Shown: positions 35,499 through 46,976, counted from the stretch's first letter. The stretch: 64,000 bases of DNA from Rhyacophila brunnea (GCA_022495005.1 JAGYXB010001790.1:248001-312000), one strand, 5' to 3'. Notes: a model not told the origin generated them from the letters alone. Translations and numbers: made by a program.

Positions 35499-35739
35499 AT
35501 AGAGGTCGCTAAGCAGATGAAAGGACAGTGGGCTGAACATGTCGATCGGCAAGTGGAAAACCGCTGGTCAAATGCTGCCATAATTTGGTATCAACAGAAC
35601 AACATGACGCCCTAAAAGTCGCTGTATAGACGAAGTTATAAAGTTCGGTGGATGTACGTGGCAACGAATAACTATGGACCAAATAGAGTGGAGGTGGGTA
35701 GGAGAAGCTTTCATGCAGCAGTGGATCGACCTCGGGTGA
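35499..35739 (+). pseudogene. RTE-like LINE C-terminal remnant
   Basis: First frame: IEVAKQMKGQWAEHVDRQVE then NRWSN, corresponding to the KWQWAGHIAR...RW segment. After an in-frame stop and a frameshift, IDEVIKFGGCTWQRITMDQI and GEAFMQQWIDLG then stop. It aligns with 26772-26939 in the second part, giving roughly 75 codons of the same LINE family, followed by a GAT-rich tail. Confidence 0.65.
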
Positions 35740-35953
35740 TGATAAAGATGAATAAAAATATTACACTACTCAATTGTTTCTTTAGTATTTCGAATATTTT
35801 TATTCATAATTTGTGCCATAATTAAACCCCTTTAAAACAGTACAATTTTGGCGTAATCAGTGTAGCAAAAATACCACTCAGCATTAAATGAGTGCACACT
35901 TTAATATGTATGTTTTTTTGTCAAAACAAAACAATACGACGATAATGATTATC

Positions 35954-36510
35954 AGCATTTTCTCAATCATAAATATATCAGTAGGGTCTGTTATGATTTG
36001 TTAATTGCGACAATATCTCTTGTAATATATTATATATTTGTCGTCATTAGTATGTCTTCCGTAGCATAATGGCTGAATGCGACGAGTTTGGGGCGTTTAC
36101 CCGTTGGAGATGCCGGGTTCGATTCCCGACCGGTTGGCTTACTTTTTTCAAAAAAGTTTTTTCTATTGGTTGTGATACTCTCTCAGTTAGTGTTTTTCTA
36201 AATTATATAATATTATTTATAAATTGGAAGGACAATGCATGAATCCTCACTCACTCATCGAGTCCATCATGCGATGCACTACTATCGTCACGAGTCCTTC
36301 ACTCGACGTAGTTAACATCACTCCGCAGCATTTCCTCAATCATAGATCAGTAGGGTCTGTTAAGATTTGTTAATTGCGACAATATCTCTTGTAATATAAT
36401 AATATGTATAAATTGGAAGGACAATGCATGAATCCTCACTCACTCATCGAGTCCATCATGCGATGCACTACTAACGTCACGAATCCTTCACTCGACGTAG
36501 TTATCATCAC
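35954..36510. repeat. ~178-bp tandem duplication, first copy split by a SINE-like insertion
   Basis: The segment GTAGGGTCTGTTATGATTTG then TTAATTGCGACAATATCTCTTG (35980-36033) recurs at about 36350-36400. The segment AAATTGGAAGGACAATGCAT through CTCACTCATCGAGTCCATCA to CTTCACTCGACGTAGTTA (36218-36313) recurs at about 36408-36505. In the second copy the two segments are adjacent. In the first they are separated by about 180 bases that contain a tRNA-like head. Confidence 0.75.
36058..36145 (+). mobile_element. tRNA-headed SINE-like insertion
   Basis: TCCGTAGCATAATGGCTGAA supplies an A-box-like TAGCATAATGG, and GGGTTCGATTCCCG, 50 bases on, contains a perfect B-box GGTTCGATTCC. The acceptor ends do not pair, so this is not a working tRNA gene. 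It is followed by a T-rich stretch and is absent from the neighbouring copy of the duplication, supporting an insertion. Confidence 0.55.
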
Positions 36511-38237
36511 TTCACTTGAATTAAGTCTCTCAGTCCATTAATATAATTAATCTCTCGATCACATCGATCTCACCAGTACACCATTACTCGCGATTATTAT
36601 CTCACGCTGTCATCCTTATTAGTGTAGGTACTTATTTATTCTCCTATCAATAAATAAACTTTCCTCTCCAAATAACCAAGCGACCACAACATTATATCCT
36701 CCACCTTCAACCGCCAAATAGGTACCCCCTGAGTTTTCTTTTGATAACTTTGAACATTTTATAATCTTTCGCATTAAACGATATTACTTTAGTTGCAAGT
36801 TTCAAACAATTGAATACCATTTGATAGATATCATTATCCGACATTAACCTCGAACGAAACCGCCATGGGTTTTCTGTGGGCACTCCCACTAGTACGGTTC
36901 TGTAAAATTGAGCCTCCGATTTGGGTCACTCACATTACAATACGAAATACGACACACAGGTGATCATGTGTACGGCAACATGGCACAGCCATTAATTCGT
37001 GTGTACAGATGATAAACTACAATAGATCTGTCTCGAGGGGGTGTACTGACATGTCAAAGGTACAACGATAGTGTGGCATTCGCCCTAGGATCCCCGTAGT
37101 GTGATATTTATCTGTGAAATGACTGGAAACGGAATTGTTTATTCGGTTGGCTTCGTATGTTTTATAACTGGCACATAATTTATGTTAAAAGCCTTCCACC
37201 AGACGGTCCGATTTGGTTGCCCCCAACATACAATATATTTCCGTATACGTTAATGAAAAAAGACGTAAGATTTGTGGACGAATATCCCCGTTCCGAAAAT
37301 AATAATTTTAAGGACACTACGGACTTCACAATACCTTCAGCTATGAGTTATGCAGAGATTAATGTAACTTACAGACAAGATATTTAAAATAAGTCACAAT
37401 CCTCAGTGATGGACACGAAAACGAATGGTCCACTCAACATATCGGGTGTTACCTGTTGTGTCGGCATATATTATTATTTATAATATACATTTTTTTATCA
37501 AAACACCGAAAGCGTTGGTTATTAATGTAAGGAATAGAAAAGGGTGGTCAAAATAATTGAACGCAGAAACGCTATAGGCGACACGATTTGGCCACGTCGC
37601 AACTCATCAAACCCTACACAATATGACCCGGTATTATTTAGTATCCAACCAAATTGGCCCCAATGCCCAACCAAATCGGACTGACTGTAAGGTTTATACT
37701 TTATAAGAAAGGTCAAAGGTCATTTGATGAAGAAATTTTGATAGTGATTAAATTAATATCTTAAGAGTGCTCAAATATAATATTATATCCATGAAGCATG
37801 CGAATTCCAAATAAACTAAGGGTGAAATGTAAAGGGATTTATAATTTAATTAATATCTACATCAGCAGTGCAATGACCGTTATCAAACACAGGAAAAACA
37901 TAATATGAAAGTATGTGTAATAAATTAATCATGATAAAATTTCTACGTATTATGTAATATTAAATGTATACAGGTAAAGTAGGTATTTACTTAGCTCTTT
38001 CATTGACACAATTTTAAGGGTTCCAAGTATCCACTGCTCAAACATTTTCATCTCTTCCCCACGTTGTCTTATTTTTAACATAACCAATGTTCGTATTAAT
38101 ATCATTATTATGGCCAAGAAATCTAATGTCCAACAGTAATCTTTCATAATAAAAAAAGCTATAATAATTACAAGATAAAAAGAACTTTTCATATACAACG
38201 TTTTTAAATTTTCTGTTGAATCATATAAACTTGACTC
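36511..38237. other. no recognised gene
   Basis: AT-rich, except for one protein-like frame at 37157-37387 (separate entry). Confidence 0.45.
37157..37387 (+). CDS. unassigned short ORF, possibly chance
   Basis: Seventy-six codons from ATG (open upstream to about 37118), containing SLPPDGPIWLPPTYNIFPYT and FTIPSAMSYAEINVTYRQDI. The composition (proline, tyrosine, aspartate) is more protein-like than most frames nearby, but I recognise no domain, no signal peptide and no membrane segment. It could be a fragment of a decayed gene. Listed for completeness. Confidence 0.15.
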   Translation: MFYNWHIIYVKSLPPDGPIWLPPTYNIFPYTLMKKDVRFVDEYPRSENNNFKDTTDFTIPSAMSYAEINVTYRQDI

Positions 38238-38835
38238 GATTGCATACTTCGTTAAAATTATTACCATTTACTTCAATATAACAATCACCATTTTCTACAA
38301 ATAGTTTACCATATTGCATTCGAAGTATCAGCAATAACTAGCAATACGATCGTGTCCGGAAACTTGTACGTAGGTACTTATGAAGTTCGCCGTATCACAC
38401 TTCACGAAATGATTGTAAAATTGAAATGCTGTATTGGAAATATATGGCCGTATATTAAAGACAGTCCAATCTCTTTGTGTCGTATAGTGCTGACATGAAA
38501 TTGATGTCTAAATAAAACACGGTTCTTCACGGTCGGTTTACAGGAAGCCAACAGCAAACAAATTTTGAAAATAGCCGATATATTGGATTATTTGTTAGGT
38601 TAGGTTATGTTTTCATTCTTGAATTCATGAATTTTGCCAAAAACAGCTATAAAATTTAATTAATGTTCATATTGAATCTAATAACATTTCAGACCGTATA
38701 GGATACGGTCATCTCTTTCCGATAAGAAAGCTCACGGCGTGCCACAGTGAAATGTTTTACGTACAATTTACATGTAGCCTACTAAGATATGATCGAAGTT
38801 TACAGTTTCGTGACACGACCTGACTATGGTGGGCT
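38238..38835. mobile_element. CTATA-TIR MITE, copy 3, split by another MITE
   Basis: The left piece (38238-38350) matches 24785-24900 from CGATTGCATACTTCGTT through TTTACCATATTGCATTCGAA. The right piece (38780-38835) continues with ATCGAAGTTTACAGTTTCGT and CCTGACTATGGTGGGC. Between them sits the 429-bp MITE 38351-38779. The original left end is not recognisable. Confidence 0.7.
38351..38779 (-). mobile_element. MITE of the 9-bp-TSD family, copy 4 (nested)
   Basis: The longest copy (429 bp), CGTGTCCGGAAACTTGTACG to TTTACATGTAGCC. The flanks CAATACGAT (38342-38350) and TACTAAGAT (38780-38788) agree at only 6/9, but the homologous unfilled copy at about 24893 reads TACTAACAT, so the right flank preserves the target and the left has decayed. 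Inside it shares GTTAGGTTAGGTTATGTTTT and TTGAAAATAGCCGATA with its relatives. Confidence 0.7.
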
Positions 38836-39702
38836 TTGGTAAACATACGACATTCACTTACTATACAGTAATGCATATAATTTACATATTTAGTTAAAGA
38901 CGAAAAGTAAAAACACCTAAATTAACTGAATATTAAGAGTTAGTGGTAGATGGCCATTAGTTATGATTTCAATCACATGTGTAAACTTCACAGTACAACC
39001 CACACACCATTTTTATTAAATCAGATAAGAAAGTGTGCAAAAATAAAACTTGGTAAAGTAAAACCGCGTAGTATGTGATCCGTTGTAAATTATAAATGAA
39101 GCATCTATCCTCTTGGCTTCTTGGCACAATGAATTTGTGATGAAAAACGTAATTAGGCACACGGCTCGCATCCTGGAGGGAAAAAATCCGAGACTACAAG
39201 TCGTACGCTTCACAGGGCTTACATTAGAAGCAAGATGAAGTGAGAATGCTCCGCAAACATGTAACATGCAATAATTTACTACAACGACTTAAGCCTCGAA
39301 CGAACGTGCTAGTGATGTTATAAGTATCGATATATAGTAAGTAACAAGACTCGGTACTGAACGACTGTATACTATAACTAAATAAGTTAATTGCAAGTAT
39401 ATGTTGAAGGATGGGACAACTGTTACTATTGAATGAGACAACGTTACGATTTTATACGGAAAGTAGACAAAGAATTTTTATCAGTTTCTATCTACTATTT
39501 AGTAGTTTAAATTCATTTTGCTATTAACATAATGTTTTATGAATGCGGATTTAATGAGAATATCATGCCTGAGGCTTTATATAAAAATAAAAAACTCTCT
39601 TCTCGTTGGAACTTAAACATATGCACATTTAAATCATTATTTACGTGTGCATATTCAAATTCTCACCGAGTATTAAATAATAATATAATTATTTAAATAT
39701 AT
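38836..39702. other. no recognised gene
   Basis: AT-rich with one exon-like patch at 39089-39238 (separate entry). Confidence 0.45.
39089..39238 (+). pseudogene. unassigned coding-like patch
   Basis: Fifty open codons between stops reading IINEASILLASWHNEFVMKN and VIRHTARILEGKNPRLQVVR followed by FTGLTLEAR. The residue mix looks like real protein (amphipathic, few rare residues) although there is no start codon. No family recognised. It may be a decayed transposase or host exon. The minus frame over 39016-39267 is probably its shadow. Confidence 0.2.
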
Positions 39703-39943
39703 TTTTTTTCGACCATGTCCGATCCTAATAGGATCATATGGGCCTCCACAGAGTAGAGGTTTGTATTAACAGATTTTGTTTTTTTACGAGAAATGGATGT
39801 CAGCCACATGCTCAACCTATTAGGTCCACACCCTGACTCACACACAAATTGAAAAACAATATGTGTACTTGCTAGACCCAGGATTCGAACCTGGGACCCA
39901 CGGCGTTATAGTCCAACGCTTAAGCCACACGGCCACCGTGGGC
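39703..39943 (-). mobile_element. Ser/Leu-tRNA-like SINE, full-length copy
   Basis: On the minus strand: head CCCACGGTGGCCGTGTGGCT then TAAGCGTTGGACTATAACGCC, B-box inside CCAGGTTCGAATCCTGGG, body TAGCAAGTACACATATTG, CCTAATAGGTTGAGC, GTGGCTGACATCCATTTCTC, and a tail CCTATTAGGATCGGACATGG then TCGAAAAAAAA. The GGCCGTGTGGCTTAAG-x-x-TTGGACTATA head resembles class II (Ser/Leu) tRNAs but lacks a proper long arm. Other copies: 53101-53325, 51411-51565, 40609-40690. Confidence 0.75.
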
Positions 39944-40388
39944 GGTTATATTGATTATTAATTGAGTTAGCATTAACTTGGTAGAATACAATTTTACAAG
40001 AAATGGAAATATAAATATTATTAAATTCTACAGGTTTTTTAAAAAGGATTTTGTCGATAGCTATTTCTGTTGTAACACCATTATCAAGACTATTCAGATA
40101 GGCCGTTTGCCTTTGCTTAAATACTATACGTATAGATAGAAACAGAATACATTTTCTTTTTCGTTCCAATATTATGACTGTGTAACATCAATACTTTGAA
40201 AACCCTAAGTGGGTTTTTAATGGATAACAAAATTTACAAAATTTATCGAAAGTACAATGTTTGAGTGCTTTGGTTATTTCTTGACATTATTAGTATAATT
40301 GTTCATGTGCTAAATTATATTTAATAGTGGCGACGAGTGCATTACCAATTTTTCATTAATTATGTGATTACTTTTGGATGATTCGCGA

Positions 40389-40610
40389 TTAATTTCCAAC
40401 TGTTTCAAGTAAATTTAATTTTAGACCTTTGTTACATATATGCAAACATTCTGGCGTTATGTTATTACTGATGCTATGCGAATTTGATATCAAATGTTCA
40501 GCGAACTGAGAATCTGTTTTACCATTCCTGAAAGACCAGAGGTCTTCTTCGAAACGAGTTTTTATATGCCTGCCAGATTGACCAGTGTAGCATAAACAAC
40601 ATGTACCAAC
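40389..40610 (-). pseudogene. GIY-YIG endonuclease fragment, Penelope-like
   Basis: The minus strand reads VGTCCLCYTGQSGRHIKTRF, then EEDLWSFRNGKTDSQFAEHL, then a segment with NNITPECLHICNKGLKLNLLE and TVGN before a stop. The C-x-x-CYTGQSGR-x-x-x-TR-x-EE and S-x-FAEHL patterns match the GIY-YIG module in Penelope-like and related retroelement proteins (Y-IG is Y-TG here). The stretch is open for about 73 codons, with the RT portion missing. It abuts a SINE fragment. Confidence 0.6.
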
Positions 40611-40690
40611 CTATTAGGTCCATACTCTGGGTCTAAATACACATCGAAGAAAACAACATGTATTTTTTCCCAGACCCGGGTTCGAATCTC
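40609..40690 (-). mobile_element. SINE fragment (Ser/Leu-tRNA-like family)
   Basis: AACCTATTAGGTCCATACTC, an altered spacer and CCCAGACCCGGGTTCGAATC correspond to the body and B-box of 39703-39943 in the same orientation. The A-box side and 3' tail are missing. Confidence 0.5.
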
Positions 40691-40699
40691 AATATACAT

Positions 40700-42489
40700 T
40701 ATAAGAAAACTAATTCTTGAAATATGTACAAGGATATTGCAGGTTTGTGAAACAATACATTGGGTGCAGTTTCAAAATGCACACTGGAATTTATTAGATA
40801 GAGTATCTAAACTGCAGAATGAACAAAATGAAACATTCTTTGTAATGCACGAGCATCTCCAGCGGCGCGAATTCTGACGACAATACATTATAAAGGAGTC
40901 ATTTTCGTTCGATACAAAAGGTATTATTTACTCGCAACGAAAAGTCATAATAACTTAATGACATACTGGTGAATGCAAAGTGCATTGCACTAATTAAACA
41001 GGCATCGCAAAAAAAGAAGTGTTCGATACGTAACTTGCGGAACAAAAATGATCGCGCTGAGGTGTAAATATTAAATAATTGTGAGAATCGACAACGCTAA
41101 TAACAGAAATTATAGAAACGTATATATTATATAAAAAAACAGACCCTTATTATGTATTTAAAACAACAACCAGGGAAGCAGGAAAAAGAATCGTCAATGT
41201 TAATAATTATTTAACTATCTAGTCGGATATAGCTATTAAATTTGACTGCTTAAGTTCTGTGACTTTTTAAACAGATATTTTTCTTTTATTATATAAAATT
41301 ATTTCATACTAGGTGGAAAGTATATAGTTACGAAAAAATGTCTAAATTCTTGTTATATAAAACTTTATGTTGGCATTTATAATTTTGTAACATGCCTCGT
41401 GTAAAATAACCAATTCCAAGTAAAATGTCCCGCGTTTACAAAAGTATTATGCCCACAATTAATAACTGATTTAATGAAGTAACCCAATTGGCCAAAATGT
41501 CTTCTGTAACCTGCCAATAAATATTTTTTATGCATTGCCAAGTGTTCTTCACTGTTTTCAAGAACCACCACCACAATATATTATAATATGCACGTATAAT
41601 TTAATAAATATGTAAGTAAGTATGTATCAGTACATACGTAATTTTGTTTATCTATCATCGTCTTAAAAATATAATTTGAAGTACACAGAAGGCTCATACC
41701 CATTTTGAACTTAATGTTTTTTGAAAATTTATAATTATAAAATACAGTCATTCTTACTATTCATTGTCATCGTGATTTTTAAATAAGATCCTTCAAAAAA
41801 CAGAATAATTACCTATTACATATTTTATGACTTAACGATGATCTATATTTTTTTTCTTATTTACCGACTCATCTACGAGTTTATTTAAATAAAGAATTAA
41901 TTAATTTCTGAGATCGTGGATAATGATTGATCGTTAAAGTACCTAACTATAATAATATTTTTTCTACATATCACCATAGACAACATTATAGGTAGGTACA
42001 GGATATAAAATTATTCTGTCAAAATAACAATGGGTGCAATACAATAAAAAAAATGTCGACAATTTATTTCAAGACCATTCAAGCACAAATTTAATGTTAT
42101 CTGTCGTCTTCAAAAAAAAATTCAACACTCAACACCTTGTTTCATTGTTAGCGACATCAATGAAATCAACTTTCGAAAAAGCCTCCGATTTCTTTGAAAT
42201 TAGTCGATATTTAGTATCCAGTATCCACCATCGTTTAGTTTAGTTGAAGTGTTACGTTTAAGCTACATTAATAACCATCTTGTCCTTGTAAAAATTAAAA
42301 AAAAAACGTAAGTATAATTATTTTTATTAAAAAAAAAACAATCAGTAGAATTATTATGAATGCTTTGTAAAACATGAGCCGCTCACTGTTTTTTCGACAA
42401 ATTCAACTTAGCGCTAATTCGAATAACAAGTACCTACATTATTAATAAATTACATGTCTCACGTGATACGATTGTAAGTGAAGAACTAT
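40700..42489. other. no recognisable feature
   Basis: AT-rich. The frames 41377-41574 and 42034-42243 show no recognisable domain. Confidence 0.5.
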
Positions 42490-42715
42490 AATCACAGAAC
42501 AGATTAATCAATATAATTTCGATAGGATATACCCTAATCCACCACAATTTGACGGAGGGTTTTTAATGTGCGAGTGAGTGTCCTACGAAAATGAACCACA
42601 CATTACAGACATGCAATAGTATGTGTTGCAACCTTCAAATACACTAATATTGCGTTAGGTATTTCAGTTCCCGTTAATTCTGTGTTCCCTGAATATAATG
42701 TAACCGGTGACTGGA
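42490..42715. repeat. dispersed ~300-bp repeat, copy 2
   Basis: It shares GTGTCCTACGAAAATGAACC, CATGCAATAGT and TTCAAATACACTAA with 46612-46875, and TATTTCAGTTCCC with 16342-16610. Non-coding. It lacks the block with CAGTATTCGACGTA. Confidence 0.6.
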
Positions 42716-43867
42716 AAATTTAAATACATAATTCTAATTTTTATAATAAGAAAGCCTCCTACCATTACGGTTGGGCTAATTAATCACCAGATGTTTTCGA
42801 CGTATACTCATCCCCCATCTTACCCCCTTGCGACCTCAAGCATACCTTACTTCACCTTAGTACTTCCGCAGCCGTTAAGCCACTTCTTCTATCGTTATAC
42901 ACATGTAGTACACAGTCTACGCGAACTATGTATGATAATGATAATGCGCACCTACCAGCCGCTGCGTTGAGTTGCACGGCTGGCTGTCATAATAGGCAGA
43001 TTCTGAAATGCTTATTCAAATAAAAGATATGTACAGTAAAATTGATAAGAAACGTATTAATTTGGCAATGGATGATGGAAAACAATATTAAAATTACAAT
43101 AATGATAAAATAAATTATTTTAAGTATCTACCTACTTAGGTACTTTTAAACTATAATATTTTATAAAATACTTACATAATTATTATTAATGTGAATTAAT
43201 CATTTCACTACAAGGCGGTGTGTGGTTATCATTGGTTAAACATCATTATCCATCGGCCTAATTCCTGTTTATTTTACAGGGGTTAATAAAATAAACGCAT
43301 TAACATCAAAAAGCATGCGATTTTTACCTATTCCTGTTTGCAATCAGTTTTCCGTGCTCTGTGGTGGCCAGCAAACAATAATCCACAGATAACCCGGATT
43401 AACGTTAAGTGGCATTTGTCCAAAATATAATGAACAGATTTCACAACACCTGGATATTTAGTGTGAGTACGTTTGTTTACCCAATGTCAAATTACCTTAA
43501 TGTACAATTTCCGTTAGATTCATATTATGCATTTAGATGAATAACAAAACCAAGGCAATCGAGTGGTATCCATTAGTATGGGTAGGGCACCGTGCGAATT
43601 TTTTACGCTCAAAAGCCATCGAGCTCTACATACATACACAAACAGCATTTTAATCGTGTGAATTAAACGTTTTGTATATAAATTATTTAGGTTCCTACTT
43701 ATATTGATAATACTAGTATCATCATCGCATATGAAAGCTTTGCAAATAAATGCACACAGTTTGTCCCACAGGCGAATTTTTAAATTCATGGGTTAATTTT
43801 GTAGTTGAGAAGGGCGTTAAATATTAAAAGATAAAACGTGAATCTTTTTCAAAAATATAATATTGCT
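42716..43867. other. no recognisable feature
   Basis: AT-rich. The proline/tyrosine-rich plus frame 42707-42970 has no recognisable motif. Confidence 0.5.
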
Positions 43868-43914
43868 CCCGGGCCGCAGAAGAATACGCGACGGGCCGCG
43901 GTATGCCCGTGCCT
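43868..43914 (-). mobile_element. hAT-type terminus remnant
   Basis: The minus strand reads CAGGCACGGGCATACCGCGG followed by CCCGTCGCG and GCGGCCCGG. The CAGGC...GGGC-A-x-x-GCGGCCCG arrangement resembles the tip of many hAT elements. There is no partner end. Confidence 0.4.
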
Positions 43915-44197
43915 GATCTATAGCCAGGTCGCGGCACTAAATGGTGAGTTCCGACGGTAGTGTTATTTATTACGTAACTTCAAATTCAGTAATACTTGAA
44001 TAAACAATAATGGTAATGTGTTAGGAAATGTATATTTTGATTGCATATTTCGTTAATATTAATTAGGTAGCGTATTACCATTTTTTTGTCACCATTTTCT
44101 ACAAAATTGCACTCTCGAAATATAATCAATAAACAGTCTATACTACGATCGATATTCATAGTTTCAGGTGGCCACCTGAATATAGTGGGCATTGGGG
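43915..44197. mobile_element. CTATA-TIR MITE, copy 4
   Basis: Left TIR CTATAGCCAGGTCGCGGCAC, right TIR GGTGGCCACCTGAATATAG in diverged inverse orientation, with ATTGCATATTTCGTTAATAT in the middle. About 280 bp, directly next to the hAT-type terminus. Confidence 0.55.
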
Positions 44198-45651
44198 GAG
44201 TCGTCTGTATATTATGACGTCACGCCCTAATGAAGGGGGAGGTGGTGATATAATGCGATTATTTGTGACGAATGGGAAGGGGGGGGGGGGTTAAAAACGA
44301 ACGTCACAAAAGTAATAAAACACAAAGGAATTAATTTTTCTAAGAAATCAATCTAATGAAATCAATCTTGTTCAAATAATTTATATTATAACGTATTGGG
44401 CCTCCCCCCCTTTAAAGTAACGTATTTTATAGAAAGGGAGTAAAATATTTTGTGATGGAACGTAACAGTGCGGGGGATGAAAATAGAAAATATATCCAGA
44501 ATCGTGTGACGTCATTTCTGAACGATCACTTTATAATAATATGCACGTTAAGGAGAAAACTGCTATTTATTAGATTCCACGTAAATATGACCTGAACACC
44601 CCCACCCCCGTGTTTTTGCGCGCCTTGACCGGGCTGGTGTGTACATGTTCGGTTATCCAATCCATTTAGGTGATTTTAAGTTATTTTGATAATCAGTCAA
44701 GATTTAGAAAACAGTTCACCCATAATGCAATTCGATTAACTACCAGATTTAAAGATTTAGCGATAATACTATTTCAAACATGACAAATTTTGCCTGCGAC
44801 GCTGTTGTTATATTTGTGGGGTCTAAGTATTTTTAACTGTCTCTGAGTCTGTCTACGATCAGTTAGCACCACCGACAAAGAAAAATAAACGTAGACATTG
44901 AACAGTTTTATTGACATCTCTAAATAGGCGATAAAATCACGGTTAAAATATAAACCTACCGCTTCCAAAACGAAAAAAAAACTATCGATTTTACCAGACA
45001 CGGTTGCAGTCTAACTAATGGCCGCCTATTACATGAGTTAAATACTATGACGGTGAAAGATACTAATCAAAGCTTTTACCTGAGTAGTTAATTATAATTT
45101 AACTGGGTAGGTTTAAGATAATTACGGTGATCGATTTTATAATTGCAAAACATATGTAGTACCTATTATTTGGTTCGGTGGAGGATAGGTATTGCAGGTG
45201 AGATACGGTAGTAGTTGTTCGCGATGATGGATGAGAGCTTTTATTTACTGTTTCACATAACTACAATGGTACAATCGATGCAATATCTACCTAATAAATA
45301 TAACAGTAGTTCGGTGCGATGTGTCTTTGACGGAAACTTGTGATCGAGTGACATGTCCAATCAATTCAATCCAATTATGTATAGATATATGAGGCACCGA
45401 GGCTAAACAGCCTTTTATCCTCGTCATCAGTAGTACTCGCGTTTGTATACCTATTAACGATGAGCGCATGGGTCTTCGTCGTGGATCTGAAGGGAAAAAA
45501 TGAAAAAGAACTGGAAAAAATAAGGGGTATCGAATTGACCGAGCAGCGAGTCAGCAATGCGGAATATTTTATTTTTTATATCTATGTAGATGGAGAGGGA
45601 ACCAAATGGCCTCTTTTTTTTGTCTCCTCCTGTAGGGAAAATTATAGGACT
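44198..45651. other. no recognised gene
   Basis: AT-rich with a run of G at about 44279-44290. Minus frames at 45287-45557 and the start of the plus frame 45460-45723 are not convincing; the latter overlaps the jockey-like remnant on the other strand. Confidence 0.45.
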
Positions 45652-45975
45652 TTAAGAGCAGTATTGCTCGTGGTCTCGAAAAATCGGTGGGGATGGCTCA
45701 AATGGCTGGATTGTAATTGTTGAAATCCTGATTGACTGGTTTGGGAAGTCTGCTGTCATAGAACTGTAGAATTTTTTAGAAAGTTTCAAGACGTGGTCGT
45801 AAATGGTTTATATGTTACAGTCTCTATGAAAAGTGGTATTGCGTACAAACCATGGGGCATCTGCGATTGTTCTAAGAGATTTGTTTTGTATAGTCTGTAG
45901 CGTTTTAAAATGTTTCGTAGGATTTGCATAGCCCCAGACGGGGGCAGCATAATATGTCGTAATGCGACGGGTGAT
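45652..45975 (-). pseudogene. jockey-like reverse transcriptase C-terminal region
   Basis: One frame of 108 codons with a single internal stop reads ITRRITTYYAAPVWGYANPT, KHFKTLQTIQNKSLRTIADA and PWFVRNTTFHRDCNI, then after the stop TIYDHVLKLSKKFYSSMTAD FP. The Y-x-APVWG, LQ-x-IQNKSLR-x-I-x-x-APW-V-RN and RD motifs are the post-palm region of jockey-clade non-LTR elements. The catalytic palm and nuclease are absent. The other frames on either strand here (45786-45980 minus, 45460-45723 plus) are shadows. Confidence 0.75.
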
Positions 45976-46611
45976 CGCACAATGGATTCTGAGCCACTAT
46001 ATATACATATTTACAATATGAAATAATATTTTGAAATTATGATGAAATAAGTAACATTAACTTGTAATGTTATGACATTGCAGATCCGCTATCTCATAGC
46101 TTTACGAAATCATATTATACTCGTATATAGATACTGACTGATTGTACGTGAAAAATGAATATTTAATAAATAATATTATAATTGAGATATGGAAATCCGA
46201 TGACAGCCAAACATATTATAGGTAAATATAATCGATTAGGGAGTTTATAGTAATATTATTTTGGGGTGAGTATTGCGTGCCAAGAGACGATTTTTAACGT
46301 TTTGGAGAATTTCCAAGACAAGGGAGAAATTGGAACAAGACGCATTCGGGTCGTATGGTTATGTTATATACTGCGAGTATCTACATTTATATAATACAGA
46401 AACTCCGTTCAGAATTAAATTTCGTATATAGAGAAGGCAAACGACTATTACCATAGAAGAGCGGCGCCAAATTAGATTGCTTGCAACGAAAATGCCAACT
46501 CCGCTACTTGGTATTCATAATAACAGTAAGTTATCATTCAAAATCTACATAAAATAAATAAAATGTTATATATATTTATATACACATGTATACACGAGTA
46601 GGTATATACGA
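45976..46611. other. no recognisable feature
   Basis: AT-rich spacer between the jockey-like remnant and the repeat pile-up. Confidence 0.5.
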
Positions 46612-46875
46612 CACAGAGAATAATACGCACACAGCAGATAATAAATAGAATTCCGATAGGCTATATACAAATACAGTAAAATTTGACGTAGGGTATTGAA
46701 TGTGTGAGTGTCCTACGAAAATGAACCACGCATTATAGACGTGCAATAGTGTGTTTTTCAACATTCAAATACACCAAAATACACATACGTGCAATAGTGT
46801 GTGTAATACGCAAATATTAAACGAGCGTCAATGCATAAACCGAGGGCAGTTGTCAGTATTCGACGTATGACGTAT
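46612..46875. repeat. dispersed ~300-bp repeat, copy 3
   Basis: It holds the full order CAGCAGATAATAAATAGAAT, ATAGGCTATAT, GTGTCCTACGAAAATGAACC, GTGCAATAGTGTG (twice), GAGCGTCAATGCATAA and GTCAGTATTCGACGTATGAC. It runs directly into the TTAA-element end at 46875. Confidence 0.6.
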
Positions 46876-46976
46876 TTTTTTTAAACTAACAAGCACTATC
46901 TACAAATTGTAATCTCGAAAACAAATACGTATGACTGACATAGTTCAGTGTGTACTACGAGTATTTATGTCAGATC
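46875..46976. mobile_element. TTAA-flanked long-TIR element, right end only
   Basis: CTACAAATTGTAATCTCGAA, AACAAATACGTATGACTGAC and ATTTATGTCAGATC then TTAA (46977-46980) match the right arm of 13807-14338. The rest of the element is absent. Confidence 0.6.

Noticed and set aside
37950..38267. 105-codon minus-strand hydrophobic frame
   Set aside because: Isoleucine/phenylalanine-rich because of AT-rich sequence; partly overlaps a MITE.
39880..39943. Functional tRNA gene
   Set aside because: The B-box is good, but the long arm and acceptor pairing of a Ser/Leu tRNA are missing and the sequence continues into a repeated SINE body.
45460..45723. Plus-strand 87-codon frame
   Set aside because: It overlaps the jockey-like remnant on the minus strand, which has recognisable motifs.
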